From Larsenimonas salina (GTDB taxonomy: Bacteria; Pseudomonadota; Gammaproteobacteria; Pseudomonadales; Halomonadaceae): 64,000 nt of DNA. The notes beneath the pieces were generated by a model. It had not been told where the DNA came from, searched no databases, and saw only the letters and a program-made list of their open reading frames with translations. The number at the start of each line of letters is the position of its first letter. The stretch's first letter is position 1. The DNA is taken from the NCBI RefSeq assembly GCF_023736155.1, contig NZ_JAMLJJ010000001.1:372001-436000 (forward strand), in the 5' to 3' direction. The translations under genes and the position numbers were made by a program. This document shows positions 28,997 to 37,511 of the stretch, in pieces.

Positions 28997-30024
28997 TGTT
29001 CCCTCCTAAATCCGCGCTCACGCTCTGGGCCATATTCCTGGCGGCTTCGCTGTTACTGGGTGTCAACATCGTGCTGGCGGCGTCCATCGGCGAAATGCGC
29101 ATTCCCTTTGTGATTACTCTTCAAAGCATTGCTCATGGGCTCGGCGTCAGTGATGTATCACTTGATCCAATTCAGCAGGGCATCATCTGGCAATACCGCA
29201 TGAGCCGCGCGCTGATTGCGGCGTTCAGCGGAGCGGGACTTGCGCTGTGCGGGGTGGTATTGCAGGCCTTGCTTCGAAATGCCCTGGCCGAGCCTTACGT
29301 GCTCGGTGTGTCGGCGGGTGCCTCGACCGGAGCGGTTTCGGTGATGCTTGTTGGGGTTGGCGGAGGCGCCATTGGTGTGTCGGCCGGTGCGTTTCTTGGG
29401 GCGTTAATGGCGTTTGCGATAGTGATGTTTCTGGCGTCTGGCGTTAGACGGGGCGTTACGCGTGTGATTCTGGCAGGCGTCGCTGCCGCGCAGCTTTTCA
29501 ATGCGATAACGGCGTGGCTTGTAAGTACGTCGGCCAACGCCGAGCAGTCACGAAGCATCATGTTCTGGCTGTTGGGGAGCCTTGGTGGCGTGCGGTGGTC
29601 CGATGTCGAACTCGCCGCTGTCGTGGTCAGTGTGGGCTTCGTACTGTGTTTTTATTTTGCCCGGACGATGGACGCCTTTGCGTTCGGTGAAGACGCCGCC
29701 GCCTCGCTCGGTGTATCGGTGCGGGGCGTGCGAGCGGTGCTTTTAATACTGACCGCACTCATCACGGCAACGCTTGTCAGTATCGTCGGTGCAGTGGGCT
29801 TCGTCGGACTGGTTATCCCACACGCCGCGCGCTTTCTGATCGGGCCGGGGCATGTGCGGCTCTTGCCCGCCACGGCCTTGATCGGGGCCAATTTCATGGT
29901 GCTGTCCGATATCGTGTCTCGTGTCATCGTTGCCCAGCAGACGCTGCCCATCGGCGTGGTAACGGCGCTTTTTGGGGCGCCGGCCTTTGCGCTCATTCTC
30001 TACCGCGTAAGAACCGAGGAATGA
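28996..30024 (+). CDS. FecCD-family ABC importer permease
   Basis: This permease (342 residues from ATG 28996; a GTG three bases earlier is possible) has about ten membrane helices and the FecCD landmarks: YRMSRALIAAFSGAGLALCGVVLQALLRNALAEPYVLGVSAGAS in the N-terminal half and the GAVGFVGLVIPHAARFLIG coupling region. It would form the homodimeric channel of a type II importer. It overlaps the binding-protein stop by one base. Its own stop lies inside a 16-bp tandem repeat leading to the ATPase. Confidence 0.92.
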   Translation: MFPPKSALTLWAIFLAASLLLGVNIVLAASIGEMRIPFVITLQSIAHGLGVSDVSLDPIQQGIIWQYRMSRALIAAFSGAGLALCGVVLQALLRNALAEPYVLGVSAGASTGAVSVMLVGVGGGAIGVSAGAFLGALMAFAIVMFLASGVRRGVTRVILAGVAAAQLFNAITAWLVSTSANAEQSRSIMFWLLGSLGGVRWSDVELAAVVVSVGFVLCFYFARTMDAFAFGEDAAASLGVSVRGVRAVLLILTALITATLVSIVGAVGFVGLVIPHAARFLIGPGHVRLLPATALIGANFMVLSDIVSRVIVAQQTLPIGVVTALFGAPAFALILYRVRTEE

Positions 30025-30074
30025 AAGAACCGAGGAATGAAAGAACCGAGGAATGAAAGGACCGAGGAATGAAT
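30011..30074 (+). repeat. Four tandem 16-bp repeats carrying Shine-Dalgarno-ATG cores
   Basis: The unit GAACCGAGGAATGAAA occurs three times exactly and once with two changes (GGACCGAGGAATGAAT). Each copy contains GAGGA directly followed by ATGA. The first copy supplies the permease stop (TGA 30022-30024) and the last supplies the ATPase start (ATG 30069). Slippage expansion of a stop/start junction is the simplest explanation. Confidence 0.95.
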
Positions 30075-30830
30075 ATCGAGGGGCGTGAGCTCAGCTGGAC
30101 ACGGCAGCACCAACGTATTGTCGATGGCGTCACGCTCGCTGTCGGGCCGGGCGAAACGCTTGGGCTGATTGGCCCCAACGGGTCAGGTAAGTCATCGCTT
30201 CTGCATTTGATGGCAGGGCTTCGTCGACCAAGCGGCGGGCGTGTGTATCTCGATCATGAGCCCATTGACGGGTTGTCACGACGCCAAGTGGCGCAAAAGG
30301 TTGCATTGGTGGCGCAGCACTCGACCACCGACGCTGATCTGAGAGTCGAAGAGGTGGTCAGGCTGGGTCGAATTCCTCACAGAGGGCCTCTGCAGGGCTG
30401 GACCCGAAGCGATGTTGAGCACGTCGAGCAGGCGCTAGTTCAGGCGGGGCTGGTTGTACTGAGACACCGTCGCTGGCATACGCTCTCCGGTGGCGAACGC
30501 CAGCGCACTCAGCTGGCACGCGCGATGGCGCAGCAGCCTGGCGTGCTATTGCTGGATGAGCCGACCAATCACCTGGACATTCAGCATCAGCTCGATCTCT
30601 TGACGCGAGTGCGGGCTCTGGCCACGTCGAACATCATTGCCTTGCATGATTTGAATTTGGCCGCGATGTTCTGTGACCGACTGGTGGTTTTGAGCGAGGG
30701 ACAGCTGGTCGCGCAGGGGGCGCCCGAGGACGTATTGACGCCCGCCTTGATCTGGCGAATCTATGGCGTCGACGCGGCGGTTGAGCGATCGCCTCACCAC
30801 GGAAAGGCTCAGGTTCACTATCTCGTCTAG
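30069..30830 (+). CDS. ABC importer ATP-binding protein, iron/cobalamin type
   Basis: This 253-residue ATPase powers the importer. It shows Walker A GPNGSGKSS, Q-loop VALVAQHS, signature LSGGERQRTQLARAM, Walker B VLLLDEPTNHLD and the switch histidine in ALHDLNLA. Closest in type to BtuD/FhuC/FecE. The ATG lies in the last of four tandem repeats, with GAGGA immediately upstream. That spacing is short, so initiation efficiency may be modest or helped by the repeats. Confidence 0.93.
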   Translation: MNIEGRELSWTRQHQRIVDGVTLAVGPGETLGLIGPNGSGKSSLLHLMAGLRRPSGGRVYLDHEPIDGLSRRQVAQKVALVAQHSTTDADLRVEEVVRLGRIPHRGPLQGWTRSDVEHVEQALVQAGLVVLRHRRWHTLSGGERQRTQLARAMAQQPGVLLLDEPTNHLDIQHQLDLLTRVRALATSNIIALHDLNLAAMFCDRLVVLSEGQLVAQGAPEDVLTPALIWRIYGVDAAVERSPHHGKAQVHYLV

Positions 30831-30942
30831 CGGCTGGAGCGACGGACCGCGCTGATCGAACTGAATCGATGGGGTGACTGCGTTTGGTGACCCGGCCATG
30901 CCAAGTGGGGGTACGAAGCGGCGGATTGGTACGAATGAAACA

Positions 30943-30984
30943 CTAAAAACGCCGCTCGGCATGACCCGTTAGCGGCGTTTTTAG
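30943..30984. terminator. Bidirectional terminator between the ABC importer and tRNA-Pro
   Basis: A perfect 14-base inverted repeat, CTAAAAACGCCGCT and its complement, with a 14-base loop. A and T runs flank the GC core, so it can end the importer operon on plus and tRNA-Pro on minus. Confidence 0.85.
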
Positions 30985-30991
30985 TTGTATC

Positions 30992-31068
30992 TGGTCGGAG
31001 CGACAGGATTCGAACCTGCGACCTCTGCAACCCCATTGCAGCGCGCTACCAAGCTGCGCCACGCTCCG
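30992..31068 (-). tRNA. tRNA-Pro (anticodon GGG)
   Basis: The 77-base gene folds as a cloverleaf. The acceptor stem CGGAGCG pairs with CGCTCCG, the anticodon stem CTGCA/TGCAG encloses the loop ATGGGGT, and the T loop GTTCGAATCC is standard. The encoded 3' end is ACCA. It reads proline codon CCC (and CCU by wobble). Confidence 0.96.
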
Positions 31069-31206
31069 GCTCCGAAGGCTTGCCTTCAGAACGCTGCGTA
31101 TCCTACACCACTGTTTAGAAAAAGGAAAGAGAAGACTTTTTATTGTTTATTGATCAAGGGATGGCCGAAAATGAGGTGATGCGTGGGTCAATGGATCGAG
31201 GGATAA

Positions 31207-31575
31207 ATGGCGGTATTGATTGGGTTTGTGGGGTTGCTGGCGTGCCAGCTTCTGGGTGAGTTGATCGTCAAGGCGGGGCATCTGCCGATTCCAGGGCCCG
31301 TAGCGGGCATGATCGTGATGCTTATCGCCCTGATGGTGAGAGGGCGCGTGCCAGACGGCGTGCGCTTTGTATCCGAGGGGCTTTTAAAGTACCTGACTCT
31401 TTTATATGTGCCGGCAGGGGTCGGCATCATGGTGTACTTCGCAACGCTTGGCCAGAACCTGCTGACGATTGCGGTCACGCTGGTCGGCTCGATCGTGCTG
31501 ACCCAGATCGTGACTGCTCTGGTGCTCAAGGCGCTGACGCGAAAGCGCGGCCAAAACGAGGCTGATTGCTCATGA
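31207..31575 (+). CDS. lrgA: CidA/LrgA family holin-like protein
   Basis: This 122-residue protein has four hydrophobic segments and the LrgA/CidA pattern: GLLACQLLGELIVK, LPIPGPVAGMIVML and FVSEGLLKYLTLLYVPAGVGIM. The family is described as holin-like or as part of a pyruvate/carboxylate transporter with LrgB. It overlaps the next gene by four bases (ATGA), which is the standard two-gene operon. Confidence 0.92.
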   Translation: MAVLIGFVGLLACQLLGELIVKAGHLPIPGPVAGMIVMLIALMVRGRVPDGVRFVSEGLLKYLTLLYVPAGVGIMVYFATLGQNLLTIAVTLVGSIVLTQIVTALVLKALTRKRGQNEADCS

Positions 31576-32297
31576 CGCCAGCGATCGATCAGCTTTGGGT
31601 CTATCTGACCTCTGAGCCGCTCCTTAATCTCTTGCTGACGTTTGTGGCGTACATGGTTGGTGTGACGCTGCACCGTTTTTTCCGAGGGTTCGCGCTGTTT
31701 CATCCGGTGATCGTTGCCACGACGCTGATCGTTTTGACGTTGCTCGGCACAGGGACGTCCTACGCGCGTTACTTCGATGGCGCGCAGTTCATTCACTTTC
31801 TTCTGGGGCCTGCGACCGTCGCTTTGGCCATTCCGCTGTACGACCATCTGGGCAAGGTGCGCCAAATGCTGTTTCCGATCATGAGTGCCTGTGTGATCGG
31901 CATTCTGGTCGCCGCGGTCACGACGCTTGGCATCGCCTACGCGATGGGGGCGTCTCATGAGCTCTTGATGACGCTGGCGCCTCGGTCGGTCACAACGCCG
32001 ATCGCCATGGGCGTGGCCGATGAGCTGGGTGGTATCCCGTCTCTGGCCGTTGGGTTCGTGATGTTGACGGGCGCCGTTGGTGCAACGACGGGGCCGCTTT
32101 TGTTCAAGCTGTTGCGCATTGACGACCCTGCCGTGCAAGGGTTCACCATGGGGCTTTCTGCGCATGGGTTTGGAACCGCACAGAGTTTTTCGACGCTCGG
32201 GCCGGTTGCCGGCGCTTTTGCGGGGCTGTCGATGGGGCTGACGGGTCTTGTCACCGCCTTTTTGCTGCCGGTATTGGTGATGTGGTTAGGTGGTTAG
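31572..32297 (+). CDS. lrgB: CidB/LrgB family membrane protein
   Basis: This 241-residue membrane protein is the LrgB partner. Typical blocks are FLLGPATVALAIPLYDHL, LAPRSVTTPIAMGVADELGG and MGLSAHGFGTAQ. I chose the ATG at 31572, which overlaps the lrgA stop, over a TTG two codons earlier. Confidence 0.92.
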   Translation: MTPAIDQLWVYLTSEPLLNLLLTFVAYMVGVTLHRFFRGFALFHPVIVATTLIVLTLLGTGTSYARYFDGAQFIHFLLGPATVALAIPLYDHLGKVRQMLFPIMSACVIGILVAAVTTLGIAYAMGASHELLMTLAPRSVTTPIAMGVADELGGIPSLAVGFVMLTGAVGATTGPLLFKLLRIDDPAVQGFTMGLSAHGFGTAQSFSTLGPVAGAFAGLSMGLTGLVTAFLLPVLVMWLGG

Positions 32298-32344
32298 ATC
32301 GCTGTTGCCGGCACACGCATTCAACGCTTGATGGAGAACACTGC

Positions 32345-33133
32345 ATGAGTACGCTCGATATCACCCTGGTTCAGCCCGACCTTCATTGGGAGCAGCCCGA
32401 AAGAAACCGGGCCGAGCTCGAGCGTCTGCTCGAGCCCCTGGCGCCGACCGACGTGATCGTGTTGCCGGAGATGTTCGCCACCGGCTTCACGATGAACTCC
32501 CGAGAAATGGCGGAGCCCATGGCCTCGAGCGAGACGTTGGCCTGGATGATCGACATGGCTCGCAACACCGGCTCGGTCATGACCGGAAGCGTTGCGATCG
32601 AGGACGATGGGGAGTGCTATAACCGAATGCTCTGGGTCACCCCGGAAGGCGAGGTCGTTCACTACGACAAGCGTCATCTCTTTCGAATGGCCGGCGAGCA
32701 TGAGCGTTACGGCGTGGGCGCCAAGCCTGTCATCGTCGAGCGCAATGGCATCAAGCTGATGCTGAGTGTGTGCTACGACCTGAGGTTTCCCGTATGGCAT
32801 CGCAATACCACGCTTCGCTATGACGCGCTCCTGTGCATCGCGAATTGGCCGGCGCCTCGCCGCATGGCGTGGCGGACGCTGCTCATGGCGCGTGCGATCG
32901 AAAATCTGAGCTACGTCATCGGCGTCAATCGAGTGGGGGAGGATGCCAAGGGGCTTGCGTACAGTGGTGATTCGATGGCCATCGATTTCAAGGGGACACC
33001 GCTGTTGGACGAGCCCGAGGGGCAGCCCTTCATTAAAACGGTACGTCTTGATAAAGCGGAGCTCGACCGCTTTCGCGATACTTTCCCAGCCTGGCAGGAC
33101 GCCGATGCGTTCGAGCTTCATATCGGCTCGTGA
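32345..33133 (+). CDS. Nitrilase-superfamily omega-amidase (YafV-like)
   Basis: This 262-residue enzyme belongs to the carbon-nitrogen hydrolase superfamily. The catalytic triad is visible: Glu in VLPEMFATGF, Lys in YDKRHLF and Cys in SVCYDLRFP. The CYDLRFP form with RFRMAGE-type flanks and length matches omega-amidases such as E. coli YafV, which hydrolyse alpha-ketoglutaramate and similar amides in methionine salvage or glutamine transamination. Start chosen at ATG 32345; an earlier in-frame start lies in the end of lrgB. Confidence 0.88.
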   Translation: MSTLDITLVQPDLHWEQPERNRAELERLLEPLAPTDVIVLPEMFATGFTMNSREMAEPMASSETLAWMIDMARNTGSVMTGSVAIEDDGECYNRMLWVTPEGEVVHYDKRHLFRMAGEHERYGVGAKPVIVERNGIKLMLSVCYDLRFPVWHRNTTLRYDALLCIANWPAPRRMAWRTLLMARAIENLSYVIGVNRVGEDAKGLAYSGDSMAIDFKGTPLLDEPEGQPFIKTVRLDKAELDRFRDTFPAWQDADAFELHIGS

Positions 33134-33144
33134 ACTGCGCAAAC

Positions 33145-33183
33145 ATCGAGAGCGAACGTCGAGAGCGAACGTCGAGAGTGAAT
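33145..33183. repeat. Three tandem 13-bp repeats
   Basis: The units ATCGAGAGCGAAC, GTCGAGAGCGAAC and GTCGAGAGTGAAT stand head to tail just after the amidase stop and before a terminator hairpin. They look like slippage in non-coding sequence. Confidence 0.9.
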
Positions 33184-33187
33184 ATTG

Positions 33188-33213
33188 AAAGGGCCGCCCG
33201 CGGGCGGCCCTTC
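33188..33213. terminator. Terminator between the convergent amidase and mltD
   Basis: GGGCCGCCCG followed directly by its complement forms a very GC-rich 20-base palindrome flanked by AAA and TT. Its U tract is weak. Confidence 0.65.
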
Positions 33214-33238
33214 GTTCAACTAGGCAGATGTAACTAAC

Positions 33239-34546
33239 CTATTGCAGGTGCAGGCGTTGCCCTGGGTGGATTGGGCTGTCGGTCTTTAAGTCGTTGAGGC
33301 GCGCAAGGCGGCGCGTGGATAGCCCGTTTCTTGCGGCAATAGCGCTTAGAGAGTCACCCGAGCGCACGGTCACCGTGGCGCTTTGAGCGGTGCTGCTTGC
33401 AAGCATCTGATCGGTACTTCCGGGCACCAGCAGTGTCTGGCCGGCCCGTAACCGGTTTCCGCTCAGTTGATTGCGCGCCTTGATGACGCTTACCGGTGTG
33501 CCATAGCGCTGGGCGATCACCGACAGCGCATCGCCTGACTTGACGGTGTAGGACGACCATACCGTGCGCTCACTGGCCGGGAGCGATGCGAGCGCGCGCT
33601 CAAAGCGCTGCTTGCTTTTTGCGGGAATCAAAAGCGGCCCATTGCCAGCCGGTCGAGTGGCCCAGCGGCGATACCCCGGATTCAACGCCCGTATTTCTTC
33701 AATGCTTGTGTTTGCAAGGCGGGCGGCGAGCTCGAGATCCAGCTGGCCGTTGGTCTCGACCTCGGCGATCGCCTTGTGATCCGGGACACTTGGCAGGTCC
33801 AGCCCGAATTTTTGCGGATCGGCAACGATCGCTGAAAGCGCCAGGAGCTTGGGCACGTAGTCCATGGTTTCGCTGGGCAGTGTCAAATGCCAGTAATCGG
33901 TCGGCTCACCTTGCGTGGCCGAACGCGCCTGGGCGCGATTGACCGTGCCGGGGCCGGCATTATAGGCGGCAAGGGCCAGCGACCAGTCGCCGCTGTACCA
34001 GCGGTTTCTCATGGTGTCGAGGTAGGTCAGCGCTGCGGTGGTGGCGGAAATGACGTCCTTGCGGCCGTCGTACCACCAGGTGCGATCCAGCCCCATCTCA
34101 TCGCCGGTGACCGGCATGAACTGCCACATTCCGGTTGCGCCGCTGTAAGGGTGGCGGGCGGTCGGATTGTAGCCGCTCTCGACGAAGGGCAGCAGGGCAA
34201 TTTCGCTCGGGATGTGTCGGTGCTCGACCTGTCGGGTCACGAAGCGAAGCCAGGGGCGCGCGTGTTCGACGACACCACGCAGGTGCTGAGGGTGGGTCTG
34301 ATACCAGGTGATCCAGGCCTGCACGCGGGGGTTGTCGGTATCATGGTTCAGCCGAAAGCCGCCACGAAGCCGTTGCCAGAGATCGTTGAAGGGCTTTTCA
34401 TCCAGTACAAGCTCTGTGTAGAACCCGTTGTCGGTACTGGCCGCGGTGGCCGGCGCTGCAAGGCTTGGCGGTGACAAGAGTAACGAGGCCATGGCCAGCG
34501 AGCCGGCAAGGCCTGAGGTAGTGCGTATGACAAATTTAGTGATCAT
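33239..34546 (-). CDS. mltD: Lytic transglycosylase MltD with LysM repeats
   Basis: This 435-residue periplasmic murein hydrolase combines a signal peptide, a goose-lysozyme-like SLT domain and two LysM domains. The SLT domain has LLPFVESGYNPTARHPYSGATGMWQFMP (split here by the catalytic Glu in VESGYNP) and LAAYNAGPGTVNRA. LysM modules start SSYTVKSGDALSVIAQRYG and VTVRSGDSLSAIAARNG. Unlike E. coli MltD no lipobox cysteine is seen; the signal ends SLAAPA. Start chosen at ATG 34546, which gives the signal sequence at the N-terminus. It follows gloB on the same strand, as in E. coli, with 20 bases between. Confidence 0.94.
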   Translation of the reverse strand: MITKFVIRTTSGLAGSLAMASLLLSPPSLAAPATAASTDNGFYTELVLDEKPFNDLWQRLRGGFRLNHDTDNPRVQAWITWYQTHPQHLRGVVEHARPWLRFVTRQVEHRHIPSEIALLPFVESGYNPTARHPYSGATGMWQFMPVTGDEMGLDRTWWYDGRKDVISATTAALTYLDTMRNRWYSGDWSLALAAYNAGPGTVNRAQARSATQGEPTDYWHLTLPSETMDYVPKLLALSAIVADPQKFGLDLPSVPDHKAIAEVETNGQLDLELAARLANTSIEEIRALNPGYRRWATRPAGNGPLLIPAKSKQRFERALASLPASERTVWSSYTVKSGDALSVIAQRYGTPVSVIKARNQLSGNRLRAGQTLLVPGSTDQMLASSTAQSATVTVRSGDSLSAIAARNGLSTRRLARLNDLKTDSPIHPGQRLHLQ

Positions 34547-34566
34547 CGAAGGGAATATCCTGAGGA

Positions 34567-35334
34567 TTAAAAGCGGTCCTTCCATGACCGGAGCGTGGTA
34601 AAGGTGCTCAAAGCGTCATCGGCTGCGCCGTGGGTCGACGCTGTCGCTTGAATGTCAGGGCGGTCGGTGCGCAGAAATGGATTGAGCGTTTTTTCACGAC
34701 CGATGGTACTTGGCAGGGTCGGCCGGCCGAGCGAACGTTCGCGCTCGCACGCTTTTTCGAACGCCTCGAGCGCCGTGTTGTCGGGATCTGCCGCGCGGGC
34801 AAACGCCACGTTGGCCTGGGTGTATTCATGACCTGCAAAGACCAGCGTGTCGTCGCCGAGACTGCTCAGGCGTTTGAGCGAGGAGAACATCTGCTTTGAG
34901 GTGCCCTCGAACAAGCGGCCGCACCCGGCGCAGAACAGCGTGTCACCGCAAAACAGCAGGCTCGGGGTGCCAGCGGCGAGAAAGCTCACGTGATCGAGCG
35001 TATGGCCCGGAGTGGCAAGCACTTCGAAGGCCCGGCCCATGACGCGCACGGTATCGCCGTCACTGACCGGGTCGGTCACTTCGTCGATGACTGAGTTGGC
35101 CGGGCCAATGATGCGTGGGTTGAAGCGCTCGGCGAGTGTTTTCAAACCGCCGGTATGATCCTTATGGTGATGCGTCACCAGAATCGTTGTCAGTACACGC
35201 TCGTTGCGCTCGATGTAGTCGATGACAGGCGCGGCGTCGCCCGGGTCAACGACGGCAATCTGGGGGTCATTGTCCTGCTGTAGAATCCATATATAGTTGT
35301 CTTGAAACGCAGGAAGGGGTTTCACGGTCAACAT
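34567..35334 (-). CDS. gloB: Hydroxyacylglutathione hydrolase (glyoxalase II)
   Basis: GloB hydrolyses S-lactoylglutathione in methylglyoxal detoxification. The 255-residue metallo-beta-lactamase-fold protein has the Zn motif VTHHHKDHTGG (THxHxDH), LATPGHTLDHVS, FCGDTLFCAGCGRLFEG and FAGHEYTQANVAFA. The ATG at 35334 gives the usual start MLTVKPLPAFQDNY. It is divergent from the methyltransferase gene. Confidence 0.97.
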   Translation of the reverse strand: MLTVKPLPAFQDNYIWILQQDNDPQIAVVDPGDAAPVIDYIERNERVLTTILVTHHHKDHTGGLKTLAERFNPRIIGPANSVIDEVTDPVSDGDTVRVMGRAFEVLATPGHTLDHVSFLAAGTPSLLFCGDTLFCAGCGRLFEGTSKQMFSSLKRLSSLGDDTLVFAGHEYTQANVAFARAADPDNTALEAFEKACERERSLGRPTLPSTIGREKTLNPFLRTDRPDIQATASTHGAADDALSTFTTLRSWKDRF

Positions 35335-35415
35335 GAAGACCTCGATATAAGTTACGCGATAAACGGGGATGGTCTTGCCTTTGAACGGCGTAAACCTTGC
35401 GTGGGAGTGTGGCAT

Positions 35416-36210
35416 ATGTCAAATCTCGAGCACCTGATGCGCCCCTCCGGGCCTTGGGCCGAGTGGTACGCGCGCAATGAGGCGTTCTGGGCCGAGCCTG
35501 GTGGTCAACGTCTTTTGCGTAACGAGCGCGCTGTACTCGGGCCACGACTGGAGCAGGCGCGCGGTCGATTTGGCCTTGAGCTCTCAAGCGTCGATGCCTT
35601 TCTCGATGCCGCGCCCGTGGGCAAGCGCATCTACTGGGCGCCGAGTGTCGAACACGTGGCCAAACCCAGTTCGCTCGTGTGTTTTCCGACCGCGTTGCCA
35701 CTGCCGGATGCGAGCATGGATGCGGTGGTGCTTCACCACATGCTTGAGAGCATGTCGTCGCCACACCAGGTGTTAAAGGAGGCGGCCCGCGTTACCTCCG
35801 ACAAGGGGCGTCTGTTCGTTGTGGCCTGGAACCCGCTTGGCGCGTCACGCTTTAGTGGTCGCTATTTAAGTGCACTTCGGCGTGAGTCGCGTACCGTCTG
35901 GCGTACAGCTCAACAGCTTGGCGACTGGCTTGCGTTCGTGGACTTCAAGGTGGTCGGCGTGCATTACTGCAATTTCCCTTCTGCGTTTCGCAAGGAGGGC
36001 CGTTTCGAAACGCTCGGGCGACGTTACAACATGCCGCTTGGCGCCGATTCGTTTGTCATCGAAGCCTCACGCAAGGGGGTGCCCGTGCAGCCGATCCCGG
36101 TGCGTCAGGCGCTCGGGAAATGGTTACCGGCGTCGTTCACCAACCGCGCCGGCATTGCCTGTGATGGGGTTGAGCCTGGCCCGCCTCGGGCGAAAAAGAG
36201 CGGTCAGTGA
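35416..36210 (+). CDS. Class I SAM methyltransferase (YafS-like)
   Basis: This 264-residue protein sits where E. coli has yafS, between gloB and rnhA. The methyltransferase-11 signature is FPTALPLPDASMDAVVLHHMLE with the following EAARVTSDKGRLFVVAWNP. The SAM-binding glycine motif is poorly conserved, as in YafS relatives. Substrate unknown. I placed the start at ATG 35416 because an earlier in-frame start overlaps gloB. Confidence 0.8.
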   Translation: MSNLEHLMRPSGPWAEWYARNEAFWAEPGGQRLLRNERAVLGPRLEQARGRFGLELSSVDAFLDAAPVGKRIYWAPSVEHVAKPSSLVCFPTALPLPDASMDAVVLHHMLESMSSPHQVLKEAARVTSDKGRLFVVAWNPLGASRFSGRYLSALRRESRTVWRTAQQLGDWLAFVDFKVVGVHYCNFPSAFRKEGRFETLGRRYNMPLGADSFVIEASRKGVPVQPIPVRQALGKWLPASFTNRAGIACDGVEPGPPRAKKSGQ

Positions 36211-36248
36211 TAAACTCGACCGCCCATGTATGCTAGACAGGTTCCGAT

Positions 36249-36701
36249 GTGCGTGAACGACCGAGTGTGACGATCTATACCGATGGAGGCTGTCGTGGAA
36301 ACCCGGGTCCGGGCGGTTGGGGAGCAGTGCTCCAATCCGGCGGCCATGAGAAGTGCCTTAAAGGCGGGGATCCGGCCACGACCAACAATCGCATGGAACT
36401 GATGGCAGCGATTCAAGCGCTGAAGGCGCTGACCGTGCCCTGCACCGTGGATCTCTGGACCGATTCACAATACGTTCGAAAGGGCATGACGGAGTGGATT
36501 CAGGGCTGGATCAAGAAAGGCTGGAAAACCGCGTCCAAGCAGCCGGTCAAGAACGACGATCTTTGGAAGGCGTTGCTCGAGGAATGTGAGCGTCATAATG
36601 TCGAGTGGCATTGGGTCAAGGGACACAATGGCCACCCAGGCAATGAGCGCGCCGATCAATTGGCGAATGAGGCCATGGACGAGGCGAAAGCGAGTTCGTG
36701 A
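36249..36701 (+). CDS. rnhA: Ribonuclease HI
   Basis: RNase HI removes RNA from RNA-DNA hybrids. The 150-residue protein shows the catalytic carboxylates: Asp in [17 protein letters not shown], Glu in [14 protein letters not shown], Asp in [12 protein letters not shown] and the last Asp near [11 protein letters not shown], with HVKGHxGHPGN-type loop ([11 protein letters not shown]). The likely start is GTG 36249. The gloB-yafS-rnhA-dnaQ order matches enteric bacteria. Confidence 0.98.
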   Translation: MRERPSVTIYTDGGCRGNPGPGGWGAVLQSGGHEKCLKGGDPATTNNRMELMAAIQALKALTVPCTVDLWTDSQYVRKGMTEWIQGWIKKGWKTASKQPVKNDDLWKALLEECERHNVEWHWVKGHNGHPGNERADQLANEAMDEAKASS

Positions 36702-36740
36702 CGCACGCTTTAATCAAACAGTTACTCAGGTAGGTCTGTA

Positions 36741-37508
36741 ATGGCGGGCAGAAGTATAGTGCTTGATACCGAAACCACTGGTATCGACCCCAAAGAAGGG
36801 CATCGGCTGGTTGAAATTGGTGCGGTCGAAGTGGTCAATCGCCGGTTTACCGGGCGTGTTTACCATCAATACATCAATCCTGAGCGTCATATCGATGACG
36901 AGGTCGTGGCCATTCATGGCATAGATAACGCAAAGGTGGCCAATGAGCCCACCTTTCGCGAGGTGGCCGACGAGTTCTGGACCTTCATTCAGGGCGCAGA
37001 GCTGATTATTCATAACGCGGCCTTCGATGTCGGATTTCTCGATTTTGAATTCGACATGCTCAACAAGGAACGCGGTTCGCCGGTTCTTGGGCCGATCAAG
37101 TCGCACTGCAGTGTGCTCGATACGCTGAAGATGGCGCGCGACCGCCATCCAGGGCAGCGAAACAACCTCGATGCCCTGTGCAAGCGTTATGATGTGAACA
37201 ATAGCCATCGTGAGCTTCATGGCGCCCTGCTGGACGCTGAAATCCTGGCCGACGTCTATCTTGCCATGACCGGCGGCCAAACCGCGTTGGTGCTCGGTGA
37301 CTCAGACCATCAACAGACTCAGGAGAATCAGCGCCTGGCCGATGATCATGCCTCGATTTCGATTCAGGCCGACCGGCAAGCGCTTCGAGTCGTTGCACCG
37401 ACCGACGCCGAGTGGCAGGCGCATCGGCAAAAACTCGACAACATTCGAAGCAAAGCCGGCAGCTGCTTTTGGGACACATTGACCGTTAGTCAAACGGAGC
37501 GTGATTGA
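36741..37508 (+). CDS. dnaQ: DNA polymerase III epsilon (proofreading) subunit
   Basis: DnaQ is the 3'-5' exonuclease of the replicative polymerase. The 255-residue protein has ExoI VLDTETTGIDP, ExoII IIHNAAFDVGFLDFE and ExoIII HGALLDAEILADVY, so all acidic residues are present. The C-terminal tail after about residue 185 would bind the alpha subunit. Confidence 0.98.
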   Translation: MAGRSIVLDTETTGIDPKEGHRLVEIGAVEVVNRRFTGRVYHQYINPERHIDDEVVAIHGIDNAKVANEPTFREVADEFWTFIQGAELIIHNAAFDVGFLDFEFDMLNKERGSPVLGPIKSHCSVLDTLKMARDRHPGQRNNLDALCKRYDVNNSHRELHGALLDAEILADVYLAMTGGQTALVLGDSDHQQTQENQRLADDHASISIQADRQALRVVAPTDAEWQAHRQKLDNIRSKAGSCFWDTLTVSQTERD

Positions 37509-37511
37509 GCC

